Positions 9,733 through 18,563 of a stretch of DNA of 64,000 bases are shown here, piece after piece; within the stretch, counting starts at the first letter, position 1, and every line of letters begins with the position of its first letter. Made by a program: the position numbers and the translations under genes. Location: NCBI RefSeq assembly GCF_020443705.1, contig NZ_JAIZZK010000010.1, forward strand, positions 1 to 64,000, written 5' to 3'. The DNA is from Clostridium algoriphilum (lineage in GTDB: Bacteria > Bacillota > Clostridia > Clostridiales > Clostridiaceae). A model generated the notes under the pieces. That model was not told where the DNA came from. It worked only from the letters and a program-made list of their open reading frames with translations, and made no database searches.

Positions 9733-9781
9733 AAAAAAAAATGCCTATGTAAATTAATTTACATAGGCATTTTATTATTTT
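9733..9781. terminator. Terminator between ptsG and the PAP2 gene
   Basis: Inverted repeat ATGCCTATGTAAA (9741-9753) with TTTACATAGGCAT (9758-9770). It is flanked by A-rich sequence on the left and TTTTATTATTTT on the right, so it can act for ptsG and for the convergent PAP2 gene. Confidence 0.88.
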
Positions 9782-9797
9782 GTAGTATTTATTTAGT

Positions 9798-10394
9798 TTA
9801 CATAGATTTAAATTTATCTTTTGATTTATCTTTTGATTTATTAAGTTTGATAGTAAAATGTTTATCTAAATATTTACCCACGCCTTTGCGCACACAATAT
9901 TTATAAGCAGTTATAGAAATAAAAGACCATACTATAGCAATAAACCATCCACCAAGAACGTCTGTTGGATAATGAGCACCCACATATACTCTACTAATTC
10001 CTACGAGAATTAGATATGTAAGTATAACACCACTTATTAGATAAGCAATTTTCTTATTCTTAATTCGTTTAAGTATAAAGTAAATAAGAACAATGCCAAT
10101 AGCTGTAGATATAGAAGAATGGCCACTAGGGAAACTATAACCATGAGCTTCAACTAATTTTATACCGATGGGTCTAGATCTTTTTATCGTGTTCTTGAGT
10201 ACCAAGTTAATAAAACCAGTAACACCAATATTAAATACACAGCAAATAGCTTCCAACTTGTTATTGAGTAGATATAATATAACAAAACCAAGTAAGGTAA
10301 TCAAAATCTGGAAAGAAGGGTCTGATGATTTTGAAAGAGCTATAAAAAACTGATCCAATCCCAAATTCATAGAACTTGTTAAATAATAAGGCAT
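9798..10394 (-). CDS. PAP2-family membrane phosphatase
   Basis: A 198-residue integral membrane protein with the three acid-phosphatase motifs: K67-x6-RP (to residue 75), PSGH at 89-92 and SR-x5-H-x3-D (S134, R135, H141, D145). About five or six membrane helices. Family members dephosphorylate phosphatidic acid, phosphatidylglycerol phosphate or undecaprenyl pyrophosphate; the substrate is not fixed by the sequence. The C terminus is a short Lys-rich tail with a repeated SKDK unit, mirrored by a 12-base direct repeat in the DNA. It is transcribed alone. Confidence 0.88.
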   Translation of the reverse strand: MPYYLTSSMNLGLDQFFIALSKSSDPSFQILITLLGFVILYLLNNKLEAICCVFNIGVTGFINLVLKNTIKRSRPIGIKLVEAHGYSFPSGHSSISTAIGIVLIYFILKRIKNKKIAYLISGVILTYLILVGISRVYVGAHYPTDVLGGWFIAIVWSFISITAYKYCVRKGVGKYLDKHFTIKLNKSKDKSKDKFKSM

Positions 10395-10760
10395 TTTTAT
10401 TTAATCATCCTTTCTATATTACATTAAATATTGATGTGTTTATAAATATTTGTTCAATACAAAGAATCCAAAATTCTAATTAAGCCACAAGCATCAATTA
10501 TATTATCTAATATTATATCAAAAGCTATGATTAAAAGATACATTTATATTATAAGATAGTGGAATTAACTATTCCAACTATTCCAAATATAAGGATAAAA
10601 AGGTGCTAAATTAAATTTCAATTCATCATAGCCAATAAAATTCTACAATAAGTAGTAAAATATAAAAGGCGAAAATCTTGATTTGTCGTATAAAGGATGC
10701 AATACGGTAATGATAAAAGTATATTTCCCGGGAATTGAACGTTATTAGTATAATTTAGCA
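10395..10760. other. Intergenic stretch without a supported gene
   Basis: About 365 bases of AT-rich sequence between the PAP2 gene start and the terminator of the ABC transporter. It presumably holds the PAP2 promoter, but no convincing -35/-10 pair was found. A short GGAAT-N5-ATTCC inverted repeat occurs near 10561. A 26-codon minus-strand frame (10565-10642) reads like protein but has no start or ribosome site. Confidence 0.5.
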
Positions 10761-10806
10761 AAAAACAAAGGAGTTTAATTAATTAAACTCCTTTGTTTTT
10801 TTATAT
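10761..10806. terminator. Terminator of the amino acid ABC transporter operon
   Basis: A perfect 40-base palindrome (10761-10800), AAAAACAAAGGAGTTTAATT and its complement. It can fold to an 18-bp stem with A and T runs at both ends. It lies directly after the minus-strand ATPase gene. Confidence 0.9.
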
Positions 10807-10812
10807 CGCTAT

Positions 10813-11553
10813 TTATGACAAATTTAAAAATTGTTTTATTCTTGCGTGTTTGGGATTTGAAAATAACAGTTCAGGTGTGGAGTTTTCTAATATTTCCCCA
10901 TTTTCCATAAAAATAATTTTATCCGATATTTCTCTTGCAAATTGCATCTCATGTGTAACTACTAGGAGTGAGATTTTTTCCATTGCGAGATCCCTGATGA
11001 CTTTTAATACTTCACTTACTAGTCTAGGGTCTAATGCAGAAGTCGGTTCATCAAATAAGATTAATTCAGGATTCATTGCAAGGCACCTGGCAATAGCAAT
11101 TCTCTGCTTTTGTCCACCTGATAGTGTACAGGGATAAGAATTAATCTTGTCGAGCAAATCTACTTTGATAAGTAATTTCGTTGCAATGTCAGTGGCCGCT
11201 TTCTTATCTATTTTATTAACTATCATAGGAGCTTGTATTATATTTTCGAGAACGGTTTTATGTGGGAATAAATTAAAGTTTTGAAAAACCATACCTATTT
11301 TCTTATATGCATTTATTGTTTCTATGTTATTAAATTTCTTCTTCGCTTCTGCAATGGTTGCTCCATTAAATTCAATAAGACCAATATCCATATGCTCAAG
11401 TCCACTTATACATCTAAGAAGAGTGCTTTTACCAGATCCAGAAGGACCAATAATTGATATTACTTCGCCTTTTTTTAGATTAAAGGATACATTCTTTAAA
11501 ACCTGATTTTTATCATAACTTTTATTTATTTTAGATATCTTTAGTAAATCCAT
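10813..11553 (-). CDS. Polar amino acid ABC transporter, ATP-binding protein
   Basis: About 246 residues with all ABC ATPase motifs: Walker A GPSGSGKST near residue 36, Q-loop VFQNFNLFPHKTVLENI, signature LSGGQKQRIA, Walker B LILFDEPTSALDP and the switch THEM. The FNLFPHKT and MEKISLLVVTHEM patterns are typical of the polar amino acid uptake family (GlnQ/ArtP/TcyC). It powers uptake with the permease and binding protein encoded just upstream. Six codons upstream of 11553 are also open, but AAGGAAGGTG lies inside them, so the later ATG is preferred. The solute (glutamine, arginine, cystine or other) cannot be assigned. Confidence 0.92.
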   Translation of the reverse strand: MDLLKISKINKSYDKNQVLKNVSFNLKKGEVISIIGPSGSGKSTLLRCISGLEHMDIGLIEFNGATIAEAKKKFNNIETINAYKKIGMVFQNFNLFPHKTVLENIIQAPMIVNKIDKKAATDIATKLLIKVDLLDKINSYPCTLSGGQKQRIAIARCLAMNPELILFDEPTSALDPRLVSEVLKVIRDLAMEKISLLVVTHEMQFAREISDKIIFMENGEILENSTPELLFSNPKHARIKQFLNLS

Positions 11554-11586
11554 AGTAACACCTTCCTTCATTTAACATAATTATAT

Positions 11587-12228
11587 TTATTCGTAGACTG
11601 AATACTTTTTTTCTAGTTTTTTAAATGCCATAACAATAAGTGAAGTAAATATTAAATATATTATTGCAGCAATAAAAAAAGGAGTTATTGTAAAATCTCT
11701 AGTTACGATTTCTCTAGCAGCGCGAAGTATGTCTTGTAAACCGATTGCAGCTACTAAAGCCGTATCTTTTATTAGAGTTATTCCCTCATTACAAGTAGGA
11801 GGAATTATTCGTTTAAAGGCTTGTGGTAATATTATTTTTGACATAGTTTGTCTATAACTCATGCCTAAAACTTTGGAGGCCTCATATTGTCCTTTATCTA
11901 TAGATTGAATACCGGATCTGAATATTTCTGTAAAATAAGCTCCGTAATTTAAAGAAAAGGTAAGAACTGCGGCAGTAAAAGGAGTAAACCTAATGCCTAT
12001 AATAGGTAGTCCAAAATATGTGAAAAAAAGTTGAAGAAGTAAAGGCGTTCCGCGAAAAAGCCAAGTGTAAATATCCACAATTTTATTAAGTATTTTTATA
12101 CTGGATACTTTAATTAGTGCACCTATTATTCCGAGGGGTATGCTTAAAATAATTGTTGCGATATACAACTCAATTGTAAATATGCTTCCTTGTAAAATAT
12201 AAGTTGTAGAGTCTATAAGATTAGTCAA
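11587..12228 (-). CDS. Polar amino acid ABC transporter, permease
   Basis: About 213 residues, a HisM/GlnP-type membrane subunit with four or five helices. The EAA loop is visible as EASKVLGMSYRQTMSKIILPQAFKR near residues 130-155. It presumably works as a homodimer with the ATPase encoded next. A GTG at 12237 is part of the GGAGTG ribosome site itself, so the TTG at 12228 (eight bases after GGAG) is the more likely start. It lies in the middle of the three-gene operon, after a stable hairpin. Confidence 0.9.
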   Translation of the reverse strand: MTNLIDSTTYILQGSIFTIELYIATIILSIPLGIIGALIKVSSIKILNKIVDIYTWLFRGTPLLLQLFFTYFGLPIIGIRFTPFTAAVLTFSLNYGAYFTEIFRSGIQSIDKGQYEASKVLGMSYRQTMSKIILPQAFKRIIPPTCNEGITLIKDTALVAAIGLQDILRAAREIVTRDFTITPFFIAAIIYLIFTSLIVMAFKKLEKKYSVYE

Positions 12229-12268
12229 GTAAAACACTCCTTTTAAAAAAATTCATAATCGTTATAAT

Positions 12269-12308
12269 AACTACTCAAACATTTCTTAAAAGTAATGTTT
12301 GAGTAGTT
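12269..12308 (-). other. Intercistronic hairpin after the binding-protein gene
   Basis: A 15-bp perfect stem (12269-12283 with 12294-12308) with a ten-base loop lies between the binding-protein and permease genes. No T run directly follows on the minus strand. It therefore looks like an RNA-stabilising or partial-termination hairpin, of the kind that raises binding-protein expression over the membrane subunits. Confidence 0.7.
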
Positions 12309-12326
12309 ACTTGTTATAGTCACTAG

Positions 12327-13136
12327 TTATTTATATATTATATCTTTACCAAACCATTTTTTTGATATAGTGTTGGCTGTTCCATCACTTTTTATTTCGC
12401 CGAGCAGTTTATCTACTTCAGTTATAAGACTAGTATCAGTTTTTCTTAAACCTACTCCATAATCTTCTACACCTAGATTTTCATCAAGTACTTTATAATC
12501 ACCAGGTTTTTTGCTAACATAATATCTTCCAACTACTTCATCAACTATAACAGCGTCTATACGCCCAGCGTTTAAATCTAATAAAGCCTCTGTGTTGTTT
12601 GAATATTTTTTAATTTGTTTTAGTGATTTAGTAAGCACTGTATCCTTAGCAAGTGCGGTTTCACTACTACTACCTAATTGTAGTCCCACGTTTTTATCAC
12701 TTAAACCACTTTTTTTAGAAATACTTGATTTGTTACTTACAATAATTATTTGTTTATTCTGAAGGTATACTTTAGAAAAACCTATTTGTTCTTTTCTTTT
12801 ATCAGTTATTGTTAATCCGTTCCAAATAACATCAATATCTTTATTATTTAAACTTAATATAATTCCGTCCCATTCTACAGGCTTAAAGGTTACTTTAACG
12901 CCTAATCTTTTGCCTACTTCTTTTGCCATATCAATATCAAAACCTACAATTTCACCATTACTACCTCTGAATCCCATAGGAGGAAAATTATCATCAAGAC
13001 CAACTATTAGTTCTTTTTTATTTTTTATATCATTTAAAGAATTATCTGTTGCATTCTTATTTGCACATCCAGCTAAAATAACAGAAGCAAGCATTGCAAC
13101 CATTGCAACTATTAGTAATTTAAGTTTTCTTTTCAT
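12327..13136 (-). CDS. Polar amino acid ABC transporter, substrate-binding lipoprotein
   Basis: About 269 residues. A basic start, hydrophobic segment and lipobox LAGC (Cys24) mark it as a lipoprotein anchored outside the membrane. The mature part is a family 3 solute-binding domain: ELIVGLDDNFPPMGFRG, GEIVGFDIDMAKEVGKRLG, then VKPVEWDGII-type and RKEQIGFSKVYLQNKQ segments. It captures a polar amino acid for the permease. The GTG at 13145 is inside the AAAGGAG ribosome site, so the ATG at 13136 is chosen. First gene of the operon. Confidence 0.92.
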   Translation of the reverse strand: MKRKLKLLIVAMVAMLASVILAGCANKNATDNSLNDIKNKKELIVGLDDNFPPMGFRGSNGEIVGFDIDMAKEVGKRLGVKVTFKPVEWDGIILSLNNKDIDVIWNGLTITDKRKEQIGFSKVYLQNKQIIIVSNKSSISKKSGLSDKNVGLQLGSSSETALAKDTVLTKSLKQIKKYSNNTEALLDLNAGRIDAVIVDEVVGRYYVSKKPGDYKVLDENLGVEDYGVGLRKTDTSLITEVDKLLGEIKSDGTANTISKKWFGKDIIYK

Positions 13137-13169
13137 ATTAAACACTCCTTTATATATCCTATAAGTATA

Positions 13170-13198
13170 ATTTTAATTTATCGCATTAACTTTGTAAA
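13170..13198 (-). promoter_or_regulatory. Probable promoter of the amino acid ABC transporter operon
   Basis: On the minus strand TTTACA (13193-13198) and TAAAAT (13170-13175) are 17 bases apart, about 35 bases before the binding-protein start. The surrounding CTTTACAAAGTTAA (13186-13199) also occurs upstream of rnfC. Confidence 0.5.
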
Positions 13199-13286
13199 GT
13201 AAAAGTTATAAATAAATACATATATATATAATTAAATAAAAAAAGTCTATAGTAATTACATAAAATTTATTATAAAAGATGATTAC

Positions 13287-13315
13287 TTGACAATAAAATA
13301 ACAAAGTGTTATTCT
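13287..13315 (+). promoter_or_regulatory. Sigma-A promoter of the riboflavin operon
   Basis: TTGACA (13287-13292) and TATTCT (13310-13315) are 17 bases apart, just upstream of the FMN riboswitch. Confidence 0.8.
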
Positions 13316-13334
13316 TAGGTTGAAAATTTAATAG

Positions 13335-13443
13335 ATCCTTCAGGGTAGGGAGAAGTTCCCAACCGGCGGTATAGCCCGCGAGCCGAAAGGTAGATCTGGT
13401 TTAATTCCAGGGCCGACAGTAAAGTCTGGATGAAAGAAGGAAG
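13335..13443 (+). ncRNA. FMN riboswitch (RFN element)
   Basis: The conserved RFN segments appear in order: ATCCTTCAGGGTAGGG, AACCGGCGGT, AGCCCGCGAGCCG, TCTGGTTTAATTCCAGGGCC, GACAGTAAAGTCTGGATG and the closing GAAGGAA. It binds FMN and controls the rib genes downstream. A terminator hairpin 110 bases further on is the likely expression platform. Confidence 0.96.
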
Positions 13444-13556
13444 AGATGATAAATACATAATATTTTCATTTGTTAAATATTAAAATATTTAATAAAATGA
13501 TATTGTATTTTGAATTCATATGTATTTAGTCTAGCTAGATATATAACTTGCTTATT

Positions 13557-13590
13557 AAGCCCTGAAAACATTGTTTTCAGGGCTTTTATT
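13557..13590 (+). terminator. Riboswitch-controlled terminator of the rib operon
   Basis: A 13-bp stem (AAGCCCTGAAAAC at 13557-13569 with 13573-13585) and TTTTATT. It lies between the FMN aptamer and ribD, so it most likely ends transcription when FMN is plentiful. Confidence 0.9.
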
Positions 13591-13676
13591 ATATAAATGA
13601 TTTAAGTTATACATACAGTAAATACGCGATGTGGTTAATTTTCGCATCACAATTATAGAGTTAGGAAGGTGATAAT

Positions 13677-14792
13677 TTGGACAACTATTATATGAAAAGA
13701 GCACTTGAATTATCTAGAAAAGCAGTAGGTTTCGTAAATCCTAACCCACTAGTAGGTGCAGTTATCGTAAAAAACAATAAAATAATTGGAGAAGGATACC
13801 ATGAACATTTTGGTGGACCACATGCAGAGGTTAATGCTTTTAAGAGTGCCGCCTGCGATGTAGAAGGTGCAACAATGTATGTAACTCTCGAACCTTGCGC
13901 ACACTATGGTAAAACACCGCCTTGTGCCGAAGCTATTGTTCGAAATAAGATATCAAAAGTAGTAGTTGGGATGATAGACCCTAATCCATTAGTTGCAGGC
14001 AAAGGCATAGAAATTCTTAGAAAAGCTGGTATAGAAGTTACGACAGGTATAATGGAGCGCGAAATAAGAAAAACAAATGAAATATTTATAAAATATATAA
14101 CTGAGAAAAAACCGTTTTGCATCATGAAAACAGCTATGACAATAGACGGGAAAATAGCAACTTCTACTGGGGATTCAAAGTGGATAAGTAATGAGAAATC
14201 CAGATTATATGTGCATGAATTAAGAAATATGGTAACTGGAATTATGGTGGGGATTGGTACTGTCTTAAGTGATGATCCGGAACTCACTACAAGGAGAAAA
14301 GGTATTATAAGCAGAAACCCTATAAGAATAATCATAGACAGCACAGCAAAAATTCCTCTAGAGTCAAAGGTATTAATATGTGATGAAAAAACAAAAACTA
14401 TTTTAGTTACAACAAAACTTGCAAGCAATACTAAAATGGAAGATATTAAGAAAATGGGCGTAGAAATTATAATAACTCCAAGTAAAGATAAGTGGGTAGA
14501 TCTAAACTATTTAATGGGAGCATTAGGTGAGAGAGGAATAGACAGCATTCTTCTTGAGGGAGGAAGCACTTTAAATTATTCAGCATTAGATAAAAAGATC
14601 GTTGATAAAGTAATTACATTTATATCACCAAAAATATTTGGTGGTACTTCTGGTAAAACTCCAGTGGGAGGCAAGGGAATTGATTATGTGAAGGATTCTA
14701 TAATGCTTGAAGATACTGAAGTCTTAAGGTTTGACGAAGATATTATGATAGAGGGGTATATAAAGAAAAACGTAGTTCATTGTAACCATTAA
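13677..14792 (+). CDS. ribD: Bifunctional pyrimidine deaminase/reductase RibD
   Basis: A 371-residue enzyme that deaminates the GTP-derived pyrimidine and reduces its ribosyl side chain, two steps of riboflavin synthesis. The N-terminal zinc deaminase domain shows HAEV (H49, E51) and PCAHYGKTPPC (C74, C83). The C-terminal reductase domain begins near residue 148 (KTAMTIDGKIATSTGDSKWISN) and contains SILLEGGSTLN. The TTG at 13677, after AGGAAGGTGATAA, gives the full N terminus (DNYYMKRALELS). First gene of ribDE-BA-H. Confidence 0.95.
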   Translation: MDNYYMKRALELSRKAVGFVNPNPLVGAVIVKNNKIIGEGYHEHFGGPHAEVNAFKSAACDVEGATMYVTLEPCAHYGKTPPCAEAIVRNKISKVVVGMIDPNPLVAGKGIEILRKAGIEVTTGIMEREIRKTNEIFIKYITEKKPFCIMKTAMTIDGKIATSTGDSKWISNEKSRLYVHELRNMVTGIMVGIGTVLSDDPELTTRRKGIISRNPIRIIIDSTAKIPLESKVLICDEKTKTILVTTKLASNTKMEDIKKMGVEIIITPSKDKWVDLNYLMGALGERGIDSILLEGGSTLNYSALDKKIVDKVITFISPKIFGGTSGKTPVGGKGIDYVKDSIMLEDTEVLRFDEDIMIEGYIKKNVVHCNH

Positions 14793-14821
14793 AAACAACT
14801 AGTTGTAAAGGAGGTGAATAG

Positions 14822-15469
14822 ATGTTTACGGGCTTAATTGAGGAAATTGGTGAGATAAAGTCTATAGCAAAAGGGGCTAAGTCTGCAAGGATTACCATAA
14901 AAGCTGAAAAGGTTATGTTGGGCGTAGAACTTGGCGACAGTATTAGTACCAATGGAGTTTGCCTTACGGTAACAGAGTTTAATAAAAATAGCTTTAGTGT
15001 TGATGTAATGGCGGAGACTATAAGAAGCAGTAATTTAGGAAAATTGAAACCAGGTTCCTACGTTAATTTAGAAAGGGCGCTTAGGGCTAGTGATAGACTG
15101 GGTGGTCATATAGTAAGTGGTCATATTGATGGAATAGGAACTATTGTAGATTTATATAGTGAGGATAATGCAACTTGGGTGTCTGTTGAAACTTCAAAGG
15201 ATATATTAAAATATATTGTACATAAAGGTTCAATAGCAATGGACGGCATTAGCCTAACTGTTGCATATGTTAATGAAAATATTTTTAAAGTATCAATTAT
15301 ACCTCATACAAAGGGTGAAACTACATTAGTAACTAAGAAAATAGGAGATGTAGTTAACCTTGAAAGCGATATGATGGCAAAGTATGTTGAGAAACTGCTT
15401 ATATATGGTAATGCTCCAAAAGAAAAGAAACCCATTAATATGAGTTTTCTTGAGGAAAATGGATTTTAA
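14822..15469 (+). CDS. ribE: Riboflavin synthase, alpha chain
   Basis: A 215-residue trimeric enzyme that dismutates two lumazine molecules into riboflavin. Two internal lumazine-binding repeats are visible: MFTGLIEEIGEIKSI with LGDSISTNGVCLTV, and GGHIVSGHIDGIGTI with GSIAMDGISLTV. GGAGGTGAATAG precedes the ATG. This gene is called ribE in B. subtilis-type nomenclature and ribC in E. coli. Confidence 0.95.
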   Translation: MFTGLIEEIGEIKSIAKGAKSARITIKAEKVMLGVELGDSISTNGVCLTVTEFNKNSFSVDVMAETIRSSNLGKLKPGSYVNLERALRASDRLGGHIVSGHIDGIGTIVDLYSEDNATWVSVETSKDILKYIVHKGSIAMDGISLTVAYVNENIFKVSIIPHTKGETTLVTKKIGDVVNLESDMMAKYVEKLLIYGNAPKEKKPINMSFLEENGF

Positions 15470-15530
15470 TAAATGTCTATAAGTATAGATGCAATAATCT
15501 AATATGTAATAAATAACATTACATCGCAAA

Positions 15531-15578
15531 AGTGATGACAACAGCACGAAAGTGATGACAACAGCACGAAAGTGATGA
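15531..15578 (+). repeat. 20-bp tandem repeat, 2.4 copies, upstream of ribBA
   Basis: The unit AGTGATGACAACAGCACGAA is present at 15531-15550 and 15551-15570, followed by eight more matching bases. The preceding bases (CGCAAA) also nearly match the repeat. The array ends just before the AAGGGGTGG ribosome site of ribBA. Confidence 0.9.
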
Positions 15579-15593
15579 TTAAGGGGTGGAAAT

Positions 15594-16796
15594 ATGTATA
15601 AATTTAGTAGCATTGAAGAAGCTTTAGAAGATATTAAAAATGGTAAAATGGTTGTTGTGGTAGATGACGAAGATAGAGAAAATGAAGGAGATATAATAAT
15701 AGCTGCGGAAAAAGCTAGTGCCCAAAATATAAATTTTATGGCAAGATATGCACGTGGGCTTATATGTATGCCTATAGTTAAAGAAAGATTAGATAAATTA
15801 AATATAAGTCAAATGGTGGTAAACAATACTGATGTACATGGAACAGCGTTTAGTGTTTCTATTGATGCTGTAACTGCGACTACTGGAATATCTGCGGCTG
15901 AGAGAGCAACTACTATCTTAAAGGTTTTGGACCCGGAAGCGACATCAAGTGATTTTAATAGACCTGGTCACGTATTCCCTCTAGCAGCAAGAGATGGAGG
16001 AGTACTAAATAGGGGTGGTCATACAGAAGCTGCAGTAGATTTAGCAAGAATGGCTGGATTATATCCTGCAGGTGTAATTTGTGAAATTATGAATGAAGAT
16101 GGTACAATGGCTAGGGTGCCACAGCTTATTGAATATGTAAAAAAACATGATTTAAAAATGATTACTATAGTAGATTTAATTGCTTACAGAAGAAAAACTG
16201 AATGCCTTGTAGAAAAGGTTACTGAGGCTAAGATGCCAACTAGATATGGAGAATTTACTATCTATGGGTTTGTAAATAAAGTAAATGGAGAGCACCATGT
16301 AGCATTAGTTAAAGGAGATGTAACAAAAAGTGAATCTGTACTTGTAAGGGTACATTCTGAATGCCTTACAGGAGATGCACTAGGATCTATGAGATGTGAT
16401 TGTGGAGAACAATATGATGCAGCTATGAAAGCTATAGCGAAAGAAGATAGTGGCATTTTGCTTTATATGAGACAAGAAGGACGAGGTATAGGATTAATTA
16501 ATAAGCTAAAGGCATATAGTCTTCAAGATAAAGGAATGGATACCGCAGAAGCAAATTTAGCTTTAGGATTTCCAGTAGACATGAGAGACTATGGTATAGG
16601 AGCTCAGATATTAGAACTCTTAGGTGCTACAAAGATAAGACTTATGACTAACAACCCTAAAAAAATAACAGGAATTTCAGGCTATGGTATTGATATAGTT
16701 CAAAGAGTACCAATAGTAATGAATCATAATGAAAAAGATGAGTTTTATTTACGAACTAAAAAAGAGAAAATGGGTCATTTGTTAGATGTTAAATAA
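15594..16796 (+). CDS. ribBA: Bifunctional DHBP synthase/GTP cyclohydrolase II
   Basis: A 400-residue fusion of the two entry enzymes of riboflavin synthesis. The RibB half (about 1-200) shows [20 protein letters not shown] and [24 protein letters not shown], and makes 3,4-dihydroxybutanone phosphate from ribulose 5-phosphate. The RibA half (about 205-400) shows the zinc motif [19 protein letters not shown] and [18 protein letters not shown], and opens the ring of GTP. Both active sites look intact. It sits in the FMN-riboswitch operon after a short tandem repeat. Confidence 0.96.
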   Translation: MYKFSSIEEALEDIKNGKMVVVVDDEDRENEGDIIIAAEKASAQNINFMARYARGLICMPIVKERLDKLNISQMVVNNTDVHGTAFSVSIDAVTATTGISAAERATTILKVLDPEATSSDFNRPGHVFPLAARDGGVLNRGGHTEAAVDLARMAGLYPAGVICEIMNEDGTMARVPQLIEYVKKHDLKMITIVDLIAYRRKTECLVEKVTEAKMPTRYGEFTIYGFVNKVNGEHHVALVKGDVTKSESVLVRVHSECLTGDALGSMRCDCGEQYDAAMKAIAKEDSGILLYMRQEGRGIGLINKLKAYSLQDKGMDTAEANLALGFPVDMRDYGIGAQILELLGATKIRLMTNNPKKITGISGYGIDIVQRVPIVMNHNEKDEFYLRTKKEKMGHLLDVK

Positions 16797-16901
16797 ATAA
16801 AGTGGTATATATTCAAAGAAATAGTAGGTTACTATATTAGTATGTATAAGTAATAAACTTAATTAAAATATAAATATATTAAATTAATAGGAGGATTTGA
16901 C

Positions 16902-17363
16902 ATGAAAGTATATGAAGGTAATTTAATAGCAGAAGGATTAAAGTTTGGAATTATTGTAGCAAGATTTAATGAGTTTATAGGTGGAAAATTATTATCAGGT
17001 GCACTAGATGGCTTTAAACGTCATGGTGTTGAAGAAGAAAATGTTGAAATTGCGTGGGTTCCTGGCGCATTTGAGATACCTTTAGTTGCAAAGAAAATGG
17101 CAAAGTCTGGTAAATATGATGGTGTAATATGTTTAGGAGCAGTAATAAGAGGCGCCACATCCCATTATGAATATGTATCTGGTGAGGTAACTAAAGGAAT
17201 TGCATCTGTATCACTCGAAACAGGAGTTCCAGTTATTTTTGGAGTGCTTACTACTGAGAATATCGAGCAAGCCATAGAAAGAGCAGGGACTAAAGCAGGT
17301 AATAAAGGATATGATGCTGCAGTATCAGCAATAGAAATGGCAAATTTATTAAGAGAAATTTAG
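16902..17363 (+). CDS. ribH: 6,7-dimethyl-8-ribityllumazine synthase
   Basis: A 153-residue protein that joins the RibD and RibB products to form lumazine, the substrate of riboflavin synthase; the family forms icosahedral shells. Visible marks are [47 protein letters not shown] (catalytic His) and [26 protein letters not shown] lies just before the ATG. Fourth rib gene, 105 bases after ribBA. Confidence 0.96.
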   Translation: MKVYEGNLIAEGLKFGIIVARFNEFIGGKLLSGALDGFKRHGVEEENVEIAWVPGAFEIPLVAKKMAKSGKYDGVICLGAVIRGATSHYEYVSGEVTKGIASVSLETGVPVIFGVLTTENIEQAIERAGTKAGNKGYDAAVSAIEMANLLREI

Positions 17364-17380
17364 TATAAGGAGATTTACAA

Positions 17381-17680
17381 ATGGGACTCAGTGATAGTGT
17401 GTTCAATATTATATTTATTATGATGGGTGCATCTGCTGTTGTTTCAGGTTTGAATTTTAAGAAGAAACAGGGCAGAAATTATAAGGGCACGAATTTCGAT
17501 GAGTATATAAAACTAAATAAGATTGTCCTATTTTCATATGGAGGGGTAATCTTAATTGGCACTTTGCTCGGACAGGGTATACCTTTATTAAAGGATATAA
17601 TAACAAATATAACTATTGGAATATTATTGATTATATGGATTATCTATTCAGTGATATCTAAGAAGAAATTTTCAAGTTAG
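17381..17680 (+). CDS. Small membrane protein at the end of the rib operon, unknown function
   Basis: A 99-residue protein with about three hydrophobic segments (roughly residues 8-25, 48-66 and 72-91) and a basic loop (KKKQGRNYKG) between the first two. AAGGAG precedes the ATG, 17 bases after ribH, and the rib terminator follows, so it is part of the riboswitch operon. It is not RibU, RibM or another flavin transporter I recognise, and is too short for one. The function is unknown; control by FMN suggests a link to flavin handling. Confidence 0.75.
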   Translation: MGLSDSVFNIIFIMMGASAVVSGLNFKKKQGRNYKGTNFDEYIKLNKIVLFSYGGVILIGTLLGQGIPLLKDIITNITIGILLIIWIIYSVISKKKFSS

Positions 17681-17697
17681 AATAATTAGATGGTATG

Positions 17698-17747
17698 TTA
17701 AAATGGCAAAATAGAAGTTCCAAACTTCTATTTTGCCATTTTAAATT
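17698..17747. terminator. Bidirectional terminator of the rib operon and the HAD gene
   Basis: A perfect 22-bp stem (17698-17719 with 17723-17744) with a three-base loop and A/T runs inside and outside both arms. The genes converge on it. Confidence 0.92.
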
Positions 17748-17758
17748 TGATTAATATA

Positions 17759-18487
17759 TTAAATTTCAATATGTTCTGGTCGTAACCTATATACTACATC
17801 TTTTCTTTCTATTATTATATTGATCTTTTCTTTTAATTCATCGTCGTCTAGAATATTCAGTAGAAGTTCCTTAGTTGGGTTTATCGCAGTAGGGTGACTA
17901 AGTAGCTTTAACATAGTGAAATCACCTGAGGTATCTCCATAAGCATAACTTTGACCTAAATCAATATTGTATTTACTTACAAAATACTCTATGGAGTTTT
18001 TTTTACTAACGCTATCCCACATAGGAATAATATCACCTGTATAAATATTATGATCATCTAAAGCATACTTTGTTCCTATATAGTCATCAAAACCGTATTT
18101 TATAGACATTTCGCGTACAAGTTCAATTGGACTTCCTGATATAGTAATAATTATGTGACCTTGATTCTTATGCCATTTAATTCTGTCACGGGTGTAAGTA
18201 TAAACTCTATCACCTTTTTGCCTAATAATTTGTCTGGCAATAAATTCAATTTGAGACATATGAAGTCCGATTATGGCTTCTGTATATATATCAGCCATCT
18301 TTAGAAGGTAATTATCATAATTACCAATTCTTTTATCCCATTTAACATAATATGGTTTTACTTCTTTATACCATTTATCGTTTTCTATAATTTCGCTTTT
18401 AATTAATTTTTTAAATACCTCTGTCATTAAACTTTCTCTATAAAGAGTACCATCAATATCAAAGAAAGCAGCTATTCTTTTTTTCAA
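17759..18487 (-). CDS. HAD-superfamily phosphatase, SerB-like (IB)
   Basis: About 242 residues. HAD motif I is FFDIDGTLYRES near residue 8, motif II ITISGSP, and motif III/IV YAYGDTSGDFTML. The helical cap between motifs I and II fits subclass IB (phosphoserine phosphatase-like). The substrate is unknown. The 18502 TTG is inside GGAGGTGA, so the TTG at 18487, eight bases later, is the likely start. It follows the 5-formyl-THF cyclo-ligase gene on the same strand by 76 bases, probably one unit. Confidence 0.85.
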   Translation of the reverse strand: MKKRIAAFFDIDGTLYRESLMTEVFKKLIKSEIIENDKWYKEVKPYYVKWDKRIGNYDNYLLKMADIYTEAIIGLHMSQIEFIARQIIRQKGDRVYTYTRDRIKWHKNQGHIIITISGSPIELVREMSIKYGFDDYIGTKYALDDHNIYTGDIIPMWDSVSKKNSIEYFVSKYNIDLGQSYAYGDTSGDFTMLKLLSHPTAINPTKELLLNILDDDELKEKINIIIERKDVVYRLRPEHIEI

Positions 18488-18563
18488 AGGGGTCACCTCC
18501 AATATCAGTATAATTAAATTTGGGATTTTTCTAATATATTTATTATATGTGTATCCTAACTAC

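Noticed and set aside
10565-10642. 26-codon minus-strand stretch ending FYPYIWNSWNS-like, which reads like the end of a protein
   Set aside because: Directly preceded by a stop codon in frame, with no start codon or ribosome site; too short to claim a pseudogene.
10813-13136. Assigning the amino acid ABC transporter to a specific solute (arginine, glutamine or cystine)
   Set aside because: The three proteins match the polar amino acid family in general, but no residue or neighbour fixes the substrate.
13904-14428. Long minus-strand open frame of 174 codons inside ribD
   Set aside because: It is entirely antisense to a well-supported ribD, with no ribosome site and a composition typical of a shadow frame.
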